Notes under the pieces: model-generated
Database searches by the model: none
Told to the model about the DNA's origin: nothing
Seen by the model: only the letters and a program-made list of their open reading frames with translations
Made by a program: the position numbers and the translations under genes
Shown: positions 17,668 to 26,526 of the stretch, piece after piece
How the letters are laid out: each line of letters starts with the position of its first letter
How positions within the stretch are numbered: the stretch's first letter is position 1
Source: Deltaproteobacteria bacterium RIFOXYD12_FULL_56_24
GTDB lineage: Bacteria > Desulfobacterota > Desulfobulbia > Desulfobulbales > Desulfurivibrionaceae
Reading direction: 5' to 3'
Length of the DNA stretch: 54,555 nucleotides
NCBI GenBank assembly: GCA_001799285.1
Contig: MGTD01000036.1
Span: 4,863-59,417 of the forward strand

Positions 17668-18321
17668 ATGCCAGCCGTCTCAGAAATAATCGTCCGGCGC
17701 TTCCAGAAGCTTGAGGACCAAGCTAGAGCTATTCAGATAATACGTACGGAATCGAGCAACATAGCTGACCACGAGCAGTTTTACTCTTGGGCCATGAGCG
17801 CTCTTTCGGCTATCCAGGACGCATTTGGAAGTGACTCACCACACTATTTGGCTTTCCAAAAGGAGATGAGTACTATTCAGAACAACTACATTGATTCTAA
17901 GCGACTCGCGAGTATTCGCGGAATTTTCTTCGGAGCCAAGAACGACATCGATGGTGGTTATGTGTTCGATCTTCAGCGTTCTATCTCTGGCGAACTATTC
18001 GGAGATTTCGTAGCAGTGGCGAAGGCAGCTCTGGCTGATGGATATCACACTGTCGCGAGTGTTCTAGCGTGCGCCGCACTTGAAGACGTACTCAAACGAT
18101 ACGCAGTTTCGAAAGACCTTCAGGTTGATGGTAAGACGATGGAAGATGTCGTGAACGCTCTCAAGAGCAAGGGACTCGTCTCGGGCGCACAGAAGACGCT
18201 GCTCGCTGCCATGCCAAAAGTCAGAAATGCCGCCATGCATGCTGACTGGGACAAGTTGACGCCGCAGGACGCTGGAAGTGTCATTGGCTACGTCGAGCAA
18301 TTCTTGCTCGTACACTTCTAG
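17668..18321 (+). CDS. HEPN-like / DUF4145-like protein
   Basis: 217 residues, mostly helical, with no signal peptide or membrane segment. The C-terminal half (from GYHTVASVLACAALEDVL) resembles HEPN/DUF4145-type domains, and KVRNAAMHADW supplies an Rx4H motif (Arg186, His191), the catalytic signature of HEPN ribonucleases. A GGAGC ribosome site lies 7 bases before the ATG. It sits 210 bases after hsdR in the defence island; HEPN proteins often accompany restriction systems. A toxin or RNase role is inference. From 18,322 to 18,532 no gene is convincing. Confidence 0.6.
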   Translation: MPAVSEIIVRRFQKLEDQARAIQIIRTESSNIADHEQFYSWAMSALSAIQDAFGSDSPHYLAFQKEMSTIQNNYIDSKRLASIRGIFFGAKNDIDGGYVFDLQRSISGELFGDFVAVAKAALADGYHTVASVLACAALEDVLKRYAVSKDLQVDGKTMEDVVNALKSKGLVSGAQKTLLAAMPKVRNAAMHADWDKLTPQDAGSVIGYVEQFLLVHF

Positions 18322-18532
18322 GCGAAATTCGACTCGTGGAGTTCATTTATGTTGGTACGCACGAAAAAGCACCATACTGAAAGCGTCCGCTTTGTCGGGT
18401 CACCGGCGGCAATCGAGCGCCTGGGCAAGAGAGGGGACATCCATAAGATTATAAGTTGACTCTGGTCGGGGCATCTGGTCAGGGGAAATTAAGGGCACTG
18501 CCCAAATTAGGAATATCGCAAACCACCTGTTC

Positions 18533-19888
18533 ATGTTGAATAATTCCCAAGACATCCAAGCCCTGCTGACGGGGCCAAAATTTCCGGTCCGGGAGTTTAT
18601 CCGTTCCGGCGCCACCTTCGGCGAGGTCTATGCCATGGCGGCCGGATTTCGTGCTGCCTTTTCCGGCCCGGAATACGAGGGGGTAGCCGTCTGTCTTGCC
18701 GTGGACGACCGGGCTGTCATGGCCGCTGTCCTGCTGGCTGCCATGGCGGGCGGCCCGACCCTGCTTCTGCCCTACGCCTTTTCCGCCCAGGCCCTGGCCC
18801 GGATGCACCAGCTCACCGGCTTTACCACGGCCATTGCCGATGCCGATTGGGCGCTGCCCCCAGGCACCACGATCATCCGCCCGCCGGCAGGAACCCCGGC
18901 TGAGCGTGCACCCTGCGCCTCGATATCGCCGCAAGCGGAACTGCTCAGGATCTTCACCGGCGGCTCAACCGGCACGCCGCAGCTCTGGGCAAAAACAGGG
19001 GACAATCTTTTCGGCGAGGGATTGTCCCTGGCCCGCCACTTTGCCGTAACGGAAAAAGACTGCCTGGTCGCCACCGTGCCCCCCTATCATATCTACGGCC
19101 TGCTGTTCTCCGTTATCCTGCCCCTGGTTTCGGGTGCCTCGGTCGTCATGGCCACCCCCTCTTTCCCCGGCGAGATCGGTGAGGTGATCCAGGAACAGGG
19201 AGCCACGCTTCTTGCCGGCATCCCCCCCCATTACCGGGCCCTGCGGGGGAAAAAGATAGCGGCATCCTCCCTCAGGCTGGCCTTTTCCTCCGCTGGTATG
19301 CTGGACGCGGAAGACAACGAGACCTTCTCCCGCCTGAATAACGTAGGGATTGTCGAGGTGTACGGCTCCACGGAAACTGGCGGCATCGCCACCAGAAACA
19401 GACACCTGGGCGAGACCGCATTCACCGCTTTCCCGGATGTTTCCTGGCAGATCAAAGAAGAGCGCCTCTGCGTGCGTTCCCCCTTTCTCTCCCCCGAACT
19501 GCCCGTGGCCGACGATGGCTTTTTTACCACCGGCGACCGGGTGGCACGAAGCGGGGCAAGCCAATTTATCCTGAAGGGACGGGTGGACGGGGTGACCAAG
19601 GTGGGGGGCAAACGGGTGGATCTGGAAGAGGTTCGCGCCGTCATCAAGAAAGTGCCCAAGGTCAGCGACTGTGTGGTCATGGCCCTGCCCGAATCCGGGG
19701 GGAGGGAGCACCGGATTGTGGCCCTGGTCCAGGGGGCCGAAGTGGATATGAATCTGCTCAGGCAAACCCTGGCCGATTCCCTGGAATTCTACGCCCTGCC
19801 GCGAGTGCTCAAGACGATCAACCGGATTCCGTTGCAAGAAAACGGCAAGTACGACCGGGATGCCATTATCCAATTCCTGGAGACATGA
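18533..19888 (+). CDS. Acyl-AMP ligase (ANL superfamily), aryl-polyene type
   Basis: 451 residues, shorter than most acyl-CoA synthetases (about 550) but usual for aryl-polyene-type ligases. It shows the ATP loop FTGGSTGTP (141-149), YGSTETGG (277-284), TGDR, KVGGKRVDLEEV (356-367) and the C-terminal catalytic lysine in NGKYDR (Lys439). It should activate a free acid as acyl-AMP and pass it to CoA or ACP, supplying the starter unit. It is the first cluster gene after the island and overlaps the next gene by four bases. The substrate cannot be read from sequence. Confidence 0.88.
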   Translation: MLNNSQDIQALLTGPKFPVREFIRSGATFGEVYAMAAGFRAAFSGPEYEGVAVCLAVDDRAVMAAVLLAAMAGGPTLLLPYAFSAQALARMHQLTGFTTAIADADWALPPGTTIIRPPAGTPAERAPCASISPQAELLRIFTGGSTGTPQLWAKTGDNLFGEGLSLARHFAVTEKDCLVATVPPYHIYGLLFSVILPLVSGASVVMATPSFPGEIGEVIQEQGATLLAGIPPHYRALRGKKIAASSLRLAFSSAGMLDAEDNETFSRLNNVGIVEVYGSTETGGIATRNRHLGETAFTAFPDVSWQIKEERLCVRSPFLSPELPVADDGFFTTGDRVARSGASQFILKGRVDGVTKVGGKRVDLEEVRAVIKKVPKVSDCVVMALPESGGREHRIVALVQGAEVDMNLLRQTLADSLEFYALPRVLKTINRIPLQENGKYDRDAIIQFLET

Positions 19889-21582
19889 GCATGCGCAACG
19901 CCTTTGTCAGCGGTTACGAAAACCTGTCGGCCTGGGCCGATCTCCTGGACCGGATCAACGTCTTTCCCGTGGCCGACGGGGACACCGGGGCCAATCTGCG
20001 CATCAGCCTGGCCCCCTTACGTGACGGCACGGCCGAGACAACGCAAACCCTGAACCTGCTGGCCCGCTGCGCCACCGGCAACTCCGGCAATATCGCCGCC
20101 GCCTTTTTTCAGGAATTTTACCAGGCGAAAAGCTTTGCCGAGCTGGCCGAAAAAGCGGCGCTGGGCAGGACCAAGGCCTGGCAGGCCCTGGCCAGACCGC
20201 AATCCGGCACCATGCTCAATGTCTTTGACTGCCTGGCCACAAGCCTGGTTGGCCAAACGGACCCGGTTCTGCTCTATCCCCTGCTCTGCAAGGAGCTGCA
20301 AGAGACGGTCCTTGCTACCTCCCAGCTGCTGCCTGATCTCCGGGAGGCAGGCGTCGTCGATGCCGGAGCCCTTGGCATGTATGTCTTTTTTGAGGGGTTT
20401 TTCCGGCAGCTTGCGGGGCAACAGACCATGTCCGCCCCCATCCCGGAACTTTTTGCCGGCAGGCTTGCGATCAGCGGTGATTTTCAGGCCAGCCCCACCG
20501 GCTGTTTTTGCGTGAATGCCCTCATTCACACCAGCGACAGGCAGGCTGCCGCCGGAGAAGAGCTGGCAAAATTGGGGCAAAGCGTGGTCGTGCTCCCGGC
20601 GGAATCCGGCTTCAAGGTGCATATCCATACGGCGGACCGGCAGCTGTTGCGCACCCAGCTTTCCGCCCTGGGCGAGATCGTCGATTGGTCCGATGAGGCC
20701 ATGGACGCAGGCAGTATTCCCGGCCCTGGGAAAAGGCAGGCCATCCATATCATGACCGATGGGGCCGGTTCCCTGAGCAGGGAGATGGCACAGCGCTACG
20801 GCATCACCCTGCTGGACAGCTATATCCTGGCCCAGGGCCAAAGCAGGCCGGAAAGCCTGCACGCGCCGAGGGAGATCTATGGACTGATGCGGGAGGGCGT
20901 AAAGGTCACCACTGCTCAGGCCTCTATCTTCGAGCGGCATCAGCACTATCAGAGCGTCTGCCAGCAGTTCGGCCGCACCCTCTACCTCTGTGTCGGTTCC
21001 GCCTTTACGGGCAACCATGATACTGCCCGGCGCTGGAAAGAAGAACACGATCCGGACAACCTGCTGGAGGTCGTGGACAGCGGCGCCGCCTCCGGCAGGC
21101 TGGGTCTTGTTGCCCTGCTTGCCGCCCGCTATGCGGAACAAGCCACAGATCCGGAAGAGGTTATCCGCTTTGTGCAAAAGGCCCTGCTCGACTGCGAAGA
21201 GTATGTCTTTATTGACGAGCTGCGCTACCTTGCGGCCGGCGGCAGGATTTCCCGGGCAGGGGGATTTTTCGCTGATCTGCTCCAGATGAAGCCCGTGATC
21301 AGTCCGACCAGCGAAGGGGTGCGCAAGGTGGGCGTTGTCCGCAGCAGGGAGGGCCAGCTCGCTTTTGCCTTGGCGAAGCTGCGGGCAAGACAGTCCACCG
21401 CCCCGGTGATTATGCTCCAGCACACCGACAACGAAGCATGGCTGGTACAAACGGTGCAGCCCCAGGTGCGGGCGTTGCTGCCGGACGCGGAGATCGTGCT
21501 TATGCCCCTCTCCCTGACCTCCGGGGTGCACATGGGGCCCGGCACCTGGTCCCTGGCCCTGGCAGGAAGGGAGGGACGATGA
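19885..21582 (+). CDS. DAK2-DegV fusion (fatty acid kinase FakA-FakB-like)
   Basis: 565 residues. Residues 1-200 are a DAK2 kinase domain with the nucleotide/metal loop INVFPVADGDTGANL (24-38), as in FakA. A middle segment follows. Residues about 290-560 are a DegV domain (IMTDGAGSLS, GVKVTTAQAS, VGSAFTGNHDT, VDSGAASG, LRYLAAGGRISR), which in FakB binds a single fatty acid. In most bacteria FakA and FakB are separate proteins that together make acyl-phosphate. A single-chain version in a lipid cluster suggests that the pathway activates a free acyl chain as acyl-phosphate. It overlaps the ligase (ATGA) and the glycosyltransferase. Confidence 0.88.
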   Translation: MSMRNAFVSGYENLSAWADLLDRINVFPVADGDTGANLRISLAPLRDGTAETTQTLNLLARCATGNSGNIAAAFFQEFYQAKSFAELAEKAALGRTKAWQALARPQSGTMLNVFDCLATSLVGQTDPVLLYPLLCKELQETVLATSQLLPDLREAGVVDAGALGMYVFFEGFFRQLAGQQTMSAPIPELFAGRLAISGDFQASPTGCFCVNALIHTSDRQAAAGEELAKLGQSVVVLPAESGFKVHIHTADRQLLRTQLSALGEIVDWSDEAMDAGSIPGPGKRQAIHIMTDGAGSLSREMAQRYGITLLDSYILAQGQSRPESLHAPREIYGLMREGVKVTTAQASIFERHQHYQSVCQQFGRTLYLCVGSAFTGNHDTARRWKEEHDPDNLLEVVDSGAASGRLGLVALLAARYAEQATDPEEVIRFVQKALLDCEEYVFIDELRYLAAGGRISRAGGFFADLLQMKPVISPTSEGVRKVGVVRSREGQLAFALAKLRARQSTAPVIMLQHTDNEAWLVQTVQPQVRALLPDAEIVLMPLSLTSGVHMGPGTWSLALAGREGR

Positions 21583-22280
21583 AAGCCGCAGTCATTATCC
21601 CGGTTTACAATCACGAGCAACGCATCGGTGAGGTGATTGGCCAGGCCCTGAAGCTGGGCCTGCCCCTCTTGGTGATCGACGACGGCTCAACTGACCGCAC
21701 TCCCGAGATCATCCGCCAGATCCCGGGGATTTCCGTAATCCGCCATCCCGTCAATCTGGGTAAAGGCGCGGCCCTGCTTACCGGTTTTGCCGCTGCCGTG
21801 GAACAGGGCTGCGCTTGGGCAATCACCATCGACGGCGACGGCCAACACCTGCCGGAAGATGCCACCTCCCTGCTGCGGGCGGCGGGGGAAGGCAGGCGGG
21901 CCATCGTGGTGGGCAGGCGGCAGGGAATGAGCGGGGAAAACGTGCCCTGGACCAGCAGGTTCGGCCGCGGCTTTTCCAACTTCTGGGTCTGGGCGGCCGG
22001 TGGGCCGTTCATCTCGGATTCCCAGTCCGGCTTCAGGCTCTACCCTCTGCCCGAGACCCTGCATCTGGGGGTCAAGGCAACCCGCTACCAGTTCGAGGTG
22101 GAGGTGCTGGTCAGGGCAAAGCAAAAGGGGATCAACACCATTGAAGCGCCGGTCCGGGTTGTCTATCAGGCCAAGGGAGAGCGGGTCAGCCACTTTCGGC
22201 CCTGGCTTGATTTCCGGCGCAACTCCGCCACCTTCAGCAGATTGATCTGGCAACGAATCTTTGGAGCCTTCCGGTCATGA
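21579..22280 (+). CDS. Family 2 glycosyltransferase (GT-A)
   Basis: 233 residues from the ATG at 21579, which overlaps the previous stop and follows GGGAGGG. An upstream extension is possible but would overlap the fusion gene by about 140 bases. It has AVIIPVYNHEQRIGEV, VIDDGSTDRT and DGDGQH, the nucleotide-sugar and metal-binding motifs of GT2 enzymes such as dolichyl-phosphate mannosyltransferase-like proteins. There is no long membrane segment. In aryl-polyene clusters a GT2 and an LpxL-type acyltransferase occur together or fused; here they are adjacent with a four-base overlap, so they probably build the glycolipid anchor of the product. Confidence 0.88.
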   Translation: MKAAVIIPVYNHEQRIGEVIGQALKLGLPLLVIDDGSTDRTPEIIRQIPGISVIRHPVNLGKGAALLTGFAAAVEQGCAWAITIDGDGQHLPEDATSLLRAAGEGRRAIVVGRRQGMSGENVPWTSRFGRGFSNFWVWAAGGPFISDSQSGFRLYPLPETLHLGVKATRYQFEVEVLVRAKQKGINTIEAPVRVVYQAKGERVSHFRPWLDFRRNSATFSRLIWQRIFGAFRS

Positions 22281-23146
22281 ACGGCTTTTGGTACAAGTTT
22301 TTTCTCCGGATGGCCAGGCTCTGCGGCCCCTGGCTGCTGGTCGTGACCTCGCGGATCATCGCTACGGGCTTTTTCCTTTTTTCCGGCCGGGTTTCGGAAA
22401 GCCGCCGGTTCTATGGGGCGCTTTTCCCGGAACGGGGAGGCCTCTATCACCTGTGGTGCGCCTTCAGGCAGTATCAGAATTTCACCACCATCCATCTTGA
22501 TCGCTTCCTTGCAGAGAGAAACGACACCACCATCTTCACCTCCCAGGGCTGGGAAAAACTTGAGGGAGTCATCGGCAGGCAGGGCGGGATTTTGCTTATG
22601 TCCCACCTGGGCAACTGGGAGATGGCGGCCAGATTGCTGCGTCGGCAGAAAGAAGACCTGCGGCTTCTGCTTTATATGGGGGTGAAGGAAAAAGAGGGGG
22701 TGGAGCGGCTGCAAAAGGAGGATCTGCGCCGGGCCGGGGTAACGATTATCGGGGTCGATCAGGAGAGGGGCTCACCCTTTGCCGCGGTGGAGGGCATCCG
22801 TTTTTTGCAGTCAGGCGGCATAGTCTCCCTGACCGGGGATATTGTTTGGCGCAGCGATCAGCGCAAGGTCCGGGTCAGCTTTCTCGGCCATGAAGCCTGG
22901 CTCCCCGAGGCGCCCTATATCTTTGCCCTGCTCTCCGGGGCGCCGCTGTTTGTCTTTTTCGCCTTCCGCACCGGGAAAAACAGCTACCGCTTCACCTTAT
23001 CTGACCCCATTGCCATCAGGCCGCACGCCAGGGCAGATCGGGATCGGGCCATTGGGGAAGCGGCCCAGCAGTATGCGGATCTGCTGGAAAAAAGGCTCCG
23101 GGAACATCCCTTTGAATGGTATCATTTTGAACGCTTTCTCCAATAA
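22277..23146 (+). CDS. LpxL/HtrB-type lysophospholipid acyltransferase
   Basis: 289 residues with a short N-terminal membrane stretch (PWLLVVTSRIIATGFFLF) and the HX4E catalytic motif in MSHLGNWE (His110, Glu115). The rest follows the lipid A late acyltransferase pattern (VDQERGS, GGIVSLTGD, AEAPY-like EAPYIFALLSGAPL, and a C-terminal PFEWYHFERF). It should transfer an acyl group, from an ACP or CoA, to a sugar or lipid at the inner membrane. It overlaps the GT2 gene by four bases. Confidence 0.88.
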   Translation: MNGFWYKFFLRMARLCGPWLLVVTSRIIATGFFLFSGRVSESRRFYGALFPERGGLYHLWCAFRQYQNFTTIHLDRFLAERNDTTIFTSQGWEKLEGVIGRQGGILLMSHLGNWEMAARLLRRQKEDLRLLLYMGVKEKEGVERLQKEDLRRAGVTIIGVDQERGSPFAAVEGIRFLQSGGIVSLTGDIVWRSDQRKVRVSFLGHEAWLPEAPYIFALLSGAPLFVFFAFRTGKNSYRFTLSDPIAIRPHARADRDRAIGEAAQQYADLLEKRLREHPFEWYHFERFLQ

Positions 23147-23171
23147 GTGAACCCAGCAATAGGACTCTGCA

Positions 23172-24716
23172 ATGGATCAGGCAAGGGTTAAGCATTATGG
23201 CTCAAAAGAAGATTTTAAAAAAATCTATTTGATAGCCCCCAGGCATCCAGACAATTTCTGGTCCATGCAAGGAACAGCAGATATTCTGGGGGCTAAAACA
23301 TTGATGCCGAATTCAGCCCTGGCTACCTTGATGGCCTTGACCCCGAGAGGCGTCAGCATTCAGTATGCCCTCGCGGATGAGAATGTAACTGAAATAGATT
23401 TTGATTTTATTTGCGATCTGGTGGTCATAACCGGGGGCACCCTGCATGCACACAGAATCCATGCGCTCTGCGAAGAATTTAGAAAAAGAGGGCGGCAGAT
23501 AGCTCTGGGGGGGACATACGCCTCCATTGAATATGACCGCTGCGACGGACTGGCGGATTATCATTTTATCGGAGAAGCTGAATACACCTGGCCGCTTTTC
23601 CTCAAGCAATGGAGAGAGGGTAAAACTGAAAAAATTTATAAGCAGGAACAGTATGTTGACATGAAAGACAGTCCTCCCCCGGACTGGTCTTTAATCCGGG
23701 CAGGGAACTATGTTAATCTCAGTATTCAGACCAGCAGGGGCTGCCCGAATCAGTGCGATTTTTGCGATGTTATCCAGTATGTGGGGAGAAGATACCGCAC
23801 AAAATCCATTGCCCAAATTTTGCAGGAACTGCAGAACGCTCTGGACCTTGGCGCCCGAACGGTTTTCTTTTCCGATGATAATTTCCTTGGCAACAAAGGA
23901 TTCACCCAGGAACTGCTCGCCAGCGTAATCGCCTGGAACGTCAAACAGTCCAGGCCCTTGTCATTCTCAACCCAGATCACCGTCCAGGTTGCTGATGATG
24001 ATCAGTTGCTGAAAATGTTCGCGGATGCGCGATTTTCCGTCCTGTTTCTCGGGGTAGAAACGGTGCGGCGGGAGAGCCTGGCCGAGGTACACAAGAGCCA
24101 GAATCTAGAAAAAGACCTCTTTGAGAGAATCAGAAAAATATCCCGTTTTGGCATCGTCCCCTTTATTGGTCTCATAGTCGGTTTTGATAACGATGATGAA
24201 GATGTCTTTGAGGAATTGGAGCAGTTCCTGATTGCCACTGACAGCCCGATTGCGGGCATCAGCCTGTTAAACGCCCCTCGACACACTACGCTCTATGAAA
24301 GGCTGAAGAAAGAAGGGCGACTCACGGAAAACAATTTCTCCGGGGAATGGCAATTACACACGAATATCATTCCCAAGCAGATGAGCCTTGCGAGACTCAG
24401 TTTCTTATACTGGGGTCTTTTCCGGAAAATTTATCAACCGGAGTTTTTTGAGGAGAGACTGCTTAACTGGTTGAAAAACGTTGAATATTTTAGCGAAATT
24501 TATGTGAACAAGAAGGCTGATCCCAAGCAGCTGCGGTTTGGGATCAGGATTTTCAGCCATTTCATTTTCAACGAGAACCGGCAGGTTCGAGCCCTTTTCT
24601 TTAGAATGCTGAAAAAGACCTGGAAAATAAACCCCAAGCTTATGAGGCGTTTTTTTACCGTTATCACCCAGTACAGCCATTTTTATCGCTTTGTGAACAG
24701 GGATCGGACAGAATAG
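23172..24716 (+). CDS. B12-binding-type radical SAM enzyme with DUF4070-like tail
   Basis: 514 residues. A cobalamin-binding-like N-terminus (LVVITGGT, ALGGTYASIEYD, FIGEAE) precedes CPNQCDFC (Cys191/195/198). The approximately 150-residue tail after the barrel (from about 370, WQLHTNIIPKQMSL onward) is of the type named DUF4070. It resembles the HpnJ/HpnP-like group, but no close function can be claimed. AGGAC lies about 9 bases before the ATG. Base composition is visibly richer in A and T than its neighbours, which may mean a separate origin. Confidence 0.9.
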   Translation: MDQARVKHYGSKEDFKKIYLIAPRHPDNFWSMQGTADILGAKTLMPNSALATLMALTPRGVSIQYALADENVTEIDFDFICDLVVITGGTLHAHRIHALCEEFRKRGRQIALGGTYASIEYDRCDGLADYHFIGEAEYTWPLFLKQWREGKTEKIYKQEQYVDMKDSPPPDWSLIRAGNYVNLSIQTSRGCPNQCDFCDVIQYVGRRYRTKSIAQILQELQNALDLGARTVFFSDDNFLGNKGFTQELLASVIAWNVKQSRPLSFSTQITVQVADDDQLLKMFADARFSVLFLGVETVRRESLAEVHKSQNLEKDLFERIRKISRFGIVPFIGLIVGFDNDDEDVFEELEQFLIATDSPIAGISLLNAPRHTTLYERLKKEGRLTENNFSGEWQLHTNIIPKQMSLARLSFLYWGLFRKIYQPEFFEERLLNWLKNVEYFSEIYVNKKADPKQLRFGIRIFSHFIFNENRQVRALFFRMLKKTWKINPKLMRRFFTVITQYSHFYRFVNRDRTE

Positions 24717-24922
24717 TGGCTGATTGCCATTTTACCCCATGCTCTTGATTATCTCCGGCAGAATTCATGCTCAAGCAGGAAGAATCACTTGGTTTCCTTT
24801 AAAAGGAGATGCTATAAGGAATGAACTTGCGTATATACTTCTTGGCCATTGGCTCAAGAGAGATAGCGGTTGGACACAAACTGAAGTTTTTGTTTTTTTA
24901 AGCCCTTGCCTGGACACCGGTT

Positions 24923-25180
24923 ATGAATAGAGATGTTTTACAAAAGAAAATCCTGGCCATCCTGATCGAGGATTTTGAGTTTGAACAGCCGGGTCTCAAC
25001 GATAACCTCCGGGACGATCATGGCTTTGACAGTATCGACGCCATTGAACTGCTGGGGAAAATCGAGTTGATCCTCGGCTATTCCCTCACCTGGGAGGAAA
25101 AGGAAAAGGCCATGGGGATCAGGACCATCAACGATATTCTCGACTACATTGAAGTCATCGCCGCATCCCGTAAACCCTAA
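24923..25180 (+). CDS. Acyl carrier protein (ACP 3)
   Basis: 85 residues with HGFDSIDAIELL as the pantetheine site. It lies 20 bases upstream of a ketosynthase gene, so the two probably work as a pair. The 206 bases before it are AT-rich and could hold a promoter, but I do not see a clear match. A 69-codon open frame there overlaps this start and is not supported. Confidence 0.92.
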   Translation: MNRDVLQKKILAILIEDFEFEQPGLNDNLRDDHGFDSIDAIELLGKIELILGYSLTWEEKEKAMGIRTINDILDYIEVIAASRKP

Positions 25181-25199
25181 TGCCCTTCAGGCAAATCCC

Positions 25200-26453
25200 A
25201 TGAAGCGACGCGTTGTCATTACCGCCTGCTCGGCCATCACCCCCATCGGTTATGGGAAAGACGATATCGTCGCTAGTCTCCGGCAGGGCAGATCCGGGGT
25301 CAAGCCCCTGCGGGATGACGGGCTGCTGAACAGGCATATTCACTCCCGGGTCTTCGGCACCGTGGATTATGAAATAGATTACGGCTTCAAGCGGCTGTAC
25401 CGCAAGACCATGGGGCCGGTGGCCTATTATGCCTGCCAGGTGGCCAAGGATGTGCTGGAGAGCTCCGGCCTGGATCAGGAATTTATCACCTCCGGCCGTC
25501 TGGGCGTGGCCTTCGGCTCCACCCATGGCAGCCCCACGGTCCAGCGCGAGATCTACAAAACATTTTTTCAGGAGCTGGAGACGAAATTCGCCTCCATCGG
25601 GGCGGTGGATTATCTCCGTTCCATGGTCCATACCACGGCGGTGAACATCACCCGGATGTTCGGCATTACCGGCCGGGTTATTGCCTCGTCAACTGCCTGC
25701 ACCACCAGCAGCCAGGCCATCGGTTTCGGCTATGAAATGGTCAAGTACGGGATGCAGGATGCCATGCTCTGCGGCGGCGCCGATGAGTACGACACCACCA
25801 CCGTGGCGGTCTTTGATAACCTGCTGGCCTGCTCCACCGCCTATAATGAGACGCCGCATTGCACGCCGAGGCCCTTTGACAGCGGCCGCGACGGCCTGGT
25901 CGTGGGCGAGGGCGGCGGCGCGGTGCTCCTGGAGGAATACGAGTCGGCAAAACGGCGCGGGGCAACGATTCTCGGCGAAGTCATTGGTTTTGCCTGCAAC
26001 AACAACGGTGGAGACCTCATCCTCCCCAACCTGGAAGGGATCACCACCACCCTGCGCCTGGCCCTCGCCGATGCCGGGATCACCCCCGCGGAGGTGGATT
26101 TTGTCAGCGCCCATGCCACGGCGACCAAGATGGGCGATGTGATCGAATCCCAGGCCATTGCCGCGGTGTACGGGGACGGTCCTTTTGTCAGCGGCCTGAA
26201 GAGCTACATGGGCCATACCATGGGAACCTGCGGGGTGATTGAGACGATCCTGACTCTCTACATGATGGAGCAGGGATTTGTCGCACCCACCCTGAACCTT
26301 GAAAACATCGACGAACGCTGCCGCATGTTGCGGCATGTCCAGGAGATAACCCCGGCAACCATAGGAATCGGTGCCATCCAGAACTTTGCCTTCGGCGGGG
26401 TCAACACCTGTTTGTTGATTAAATCAGGTGAAAGGATGAAGGCTGAAGATTGA
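25200..26453 (+). CDS. Beta-ketoacyl-ACP synthase (KAS I/II-like)
   Basis: 417 residues from ATG 25200 (MKRRVVITACSAITPIG). Catalytic triad: STACTTSS with Cys167, AHATAT with His305 (HATAT instead of HGTGT), KSYMGHTMG with Lys334 and His339. The full thiolase fold is present with an FAFGGVN loop near the end. It should perform decarboxylative condensation on ACP 3. The last residues (about MKAED) are encoded inside a hairpin repeat, so the tail may have been altered by that insertion. Confidence 0.9.
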   Translation: MKRRVVITACSAITPIGYGKDDIVASLRQGRSGVKPLRDDGLLNRHIHSRVFGTVDYEIDYGFKRLYRKTMGPVAYYACQVAKDVLESSGLDQEFITSGRLGVAFGSTHGSPTVQREIYKTFFQELETKFASIGAVDYLRSMVHTTAVNITRMFGITGRVIASSTACTTSSQAIGFGYEMVKYGMQDAMLCGGADEYDTTTVAVFDNLLACSTAYNETPHCTPRPFDSGRDGLVVGEGGGAVLLEEYESAKRRGATILGEVIGFACNNNGGDLILPNLEGITTTLRLALADAGITPAEVDFVSAHATATKMGDVIESQAIAAVYGDGPFVSGLKSYMGHTMGTCGVIETILTLYMMEQGFVAPTLNLENIDERCRMLRHVQEITPATIGIGAIQNFAFGGVNTCLLIKSGERMKAED

Positions 26454-26499
26454 AGGTAAAATTCACTTCAGTTTTCAGCCTTTTACCTTCAGCCTTCAG
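26443..26499. repeat. Imperfect hairpin repeat overlapping the ketosynthase 3' end
   Basis: Two 19-base arms (26443-26461 and 26481-26499) are inverted copies with two mismatches around a 19-base loop. The left arm contains the ketosynthase stop codon. It has no T-run typical of a terminator. It looks like a small dispersed palindrome rather than a coding feature. Confidence 0.65.
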
Positions 26500-26526
26500 T
26501 CTTAACAACCTGAGTAGCTCCCCAGC

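Noticed and set aside
20017-21531. 504-codon minus-strand open frame opposite the DAK2-DegV gene
   Set aside because: The plus-strand frame shows clear DAK2 and DegV motifs; the antisense product has no recognisable motif.
24724-24930. 68-codon frame before ACP 3
   Set aside because: It overlaps the ACP start, has no ribosome site and no recognisable sequence.
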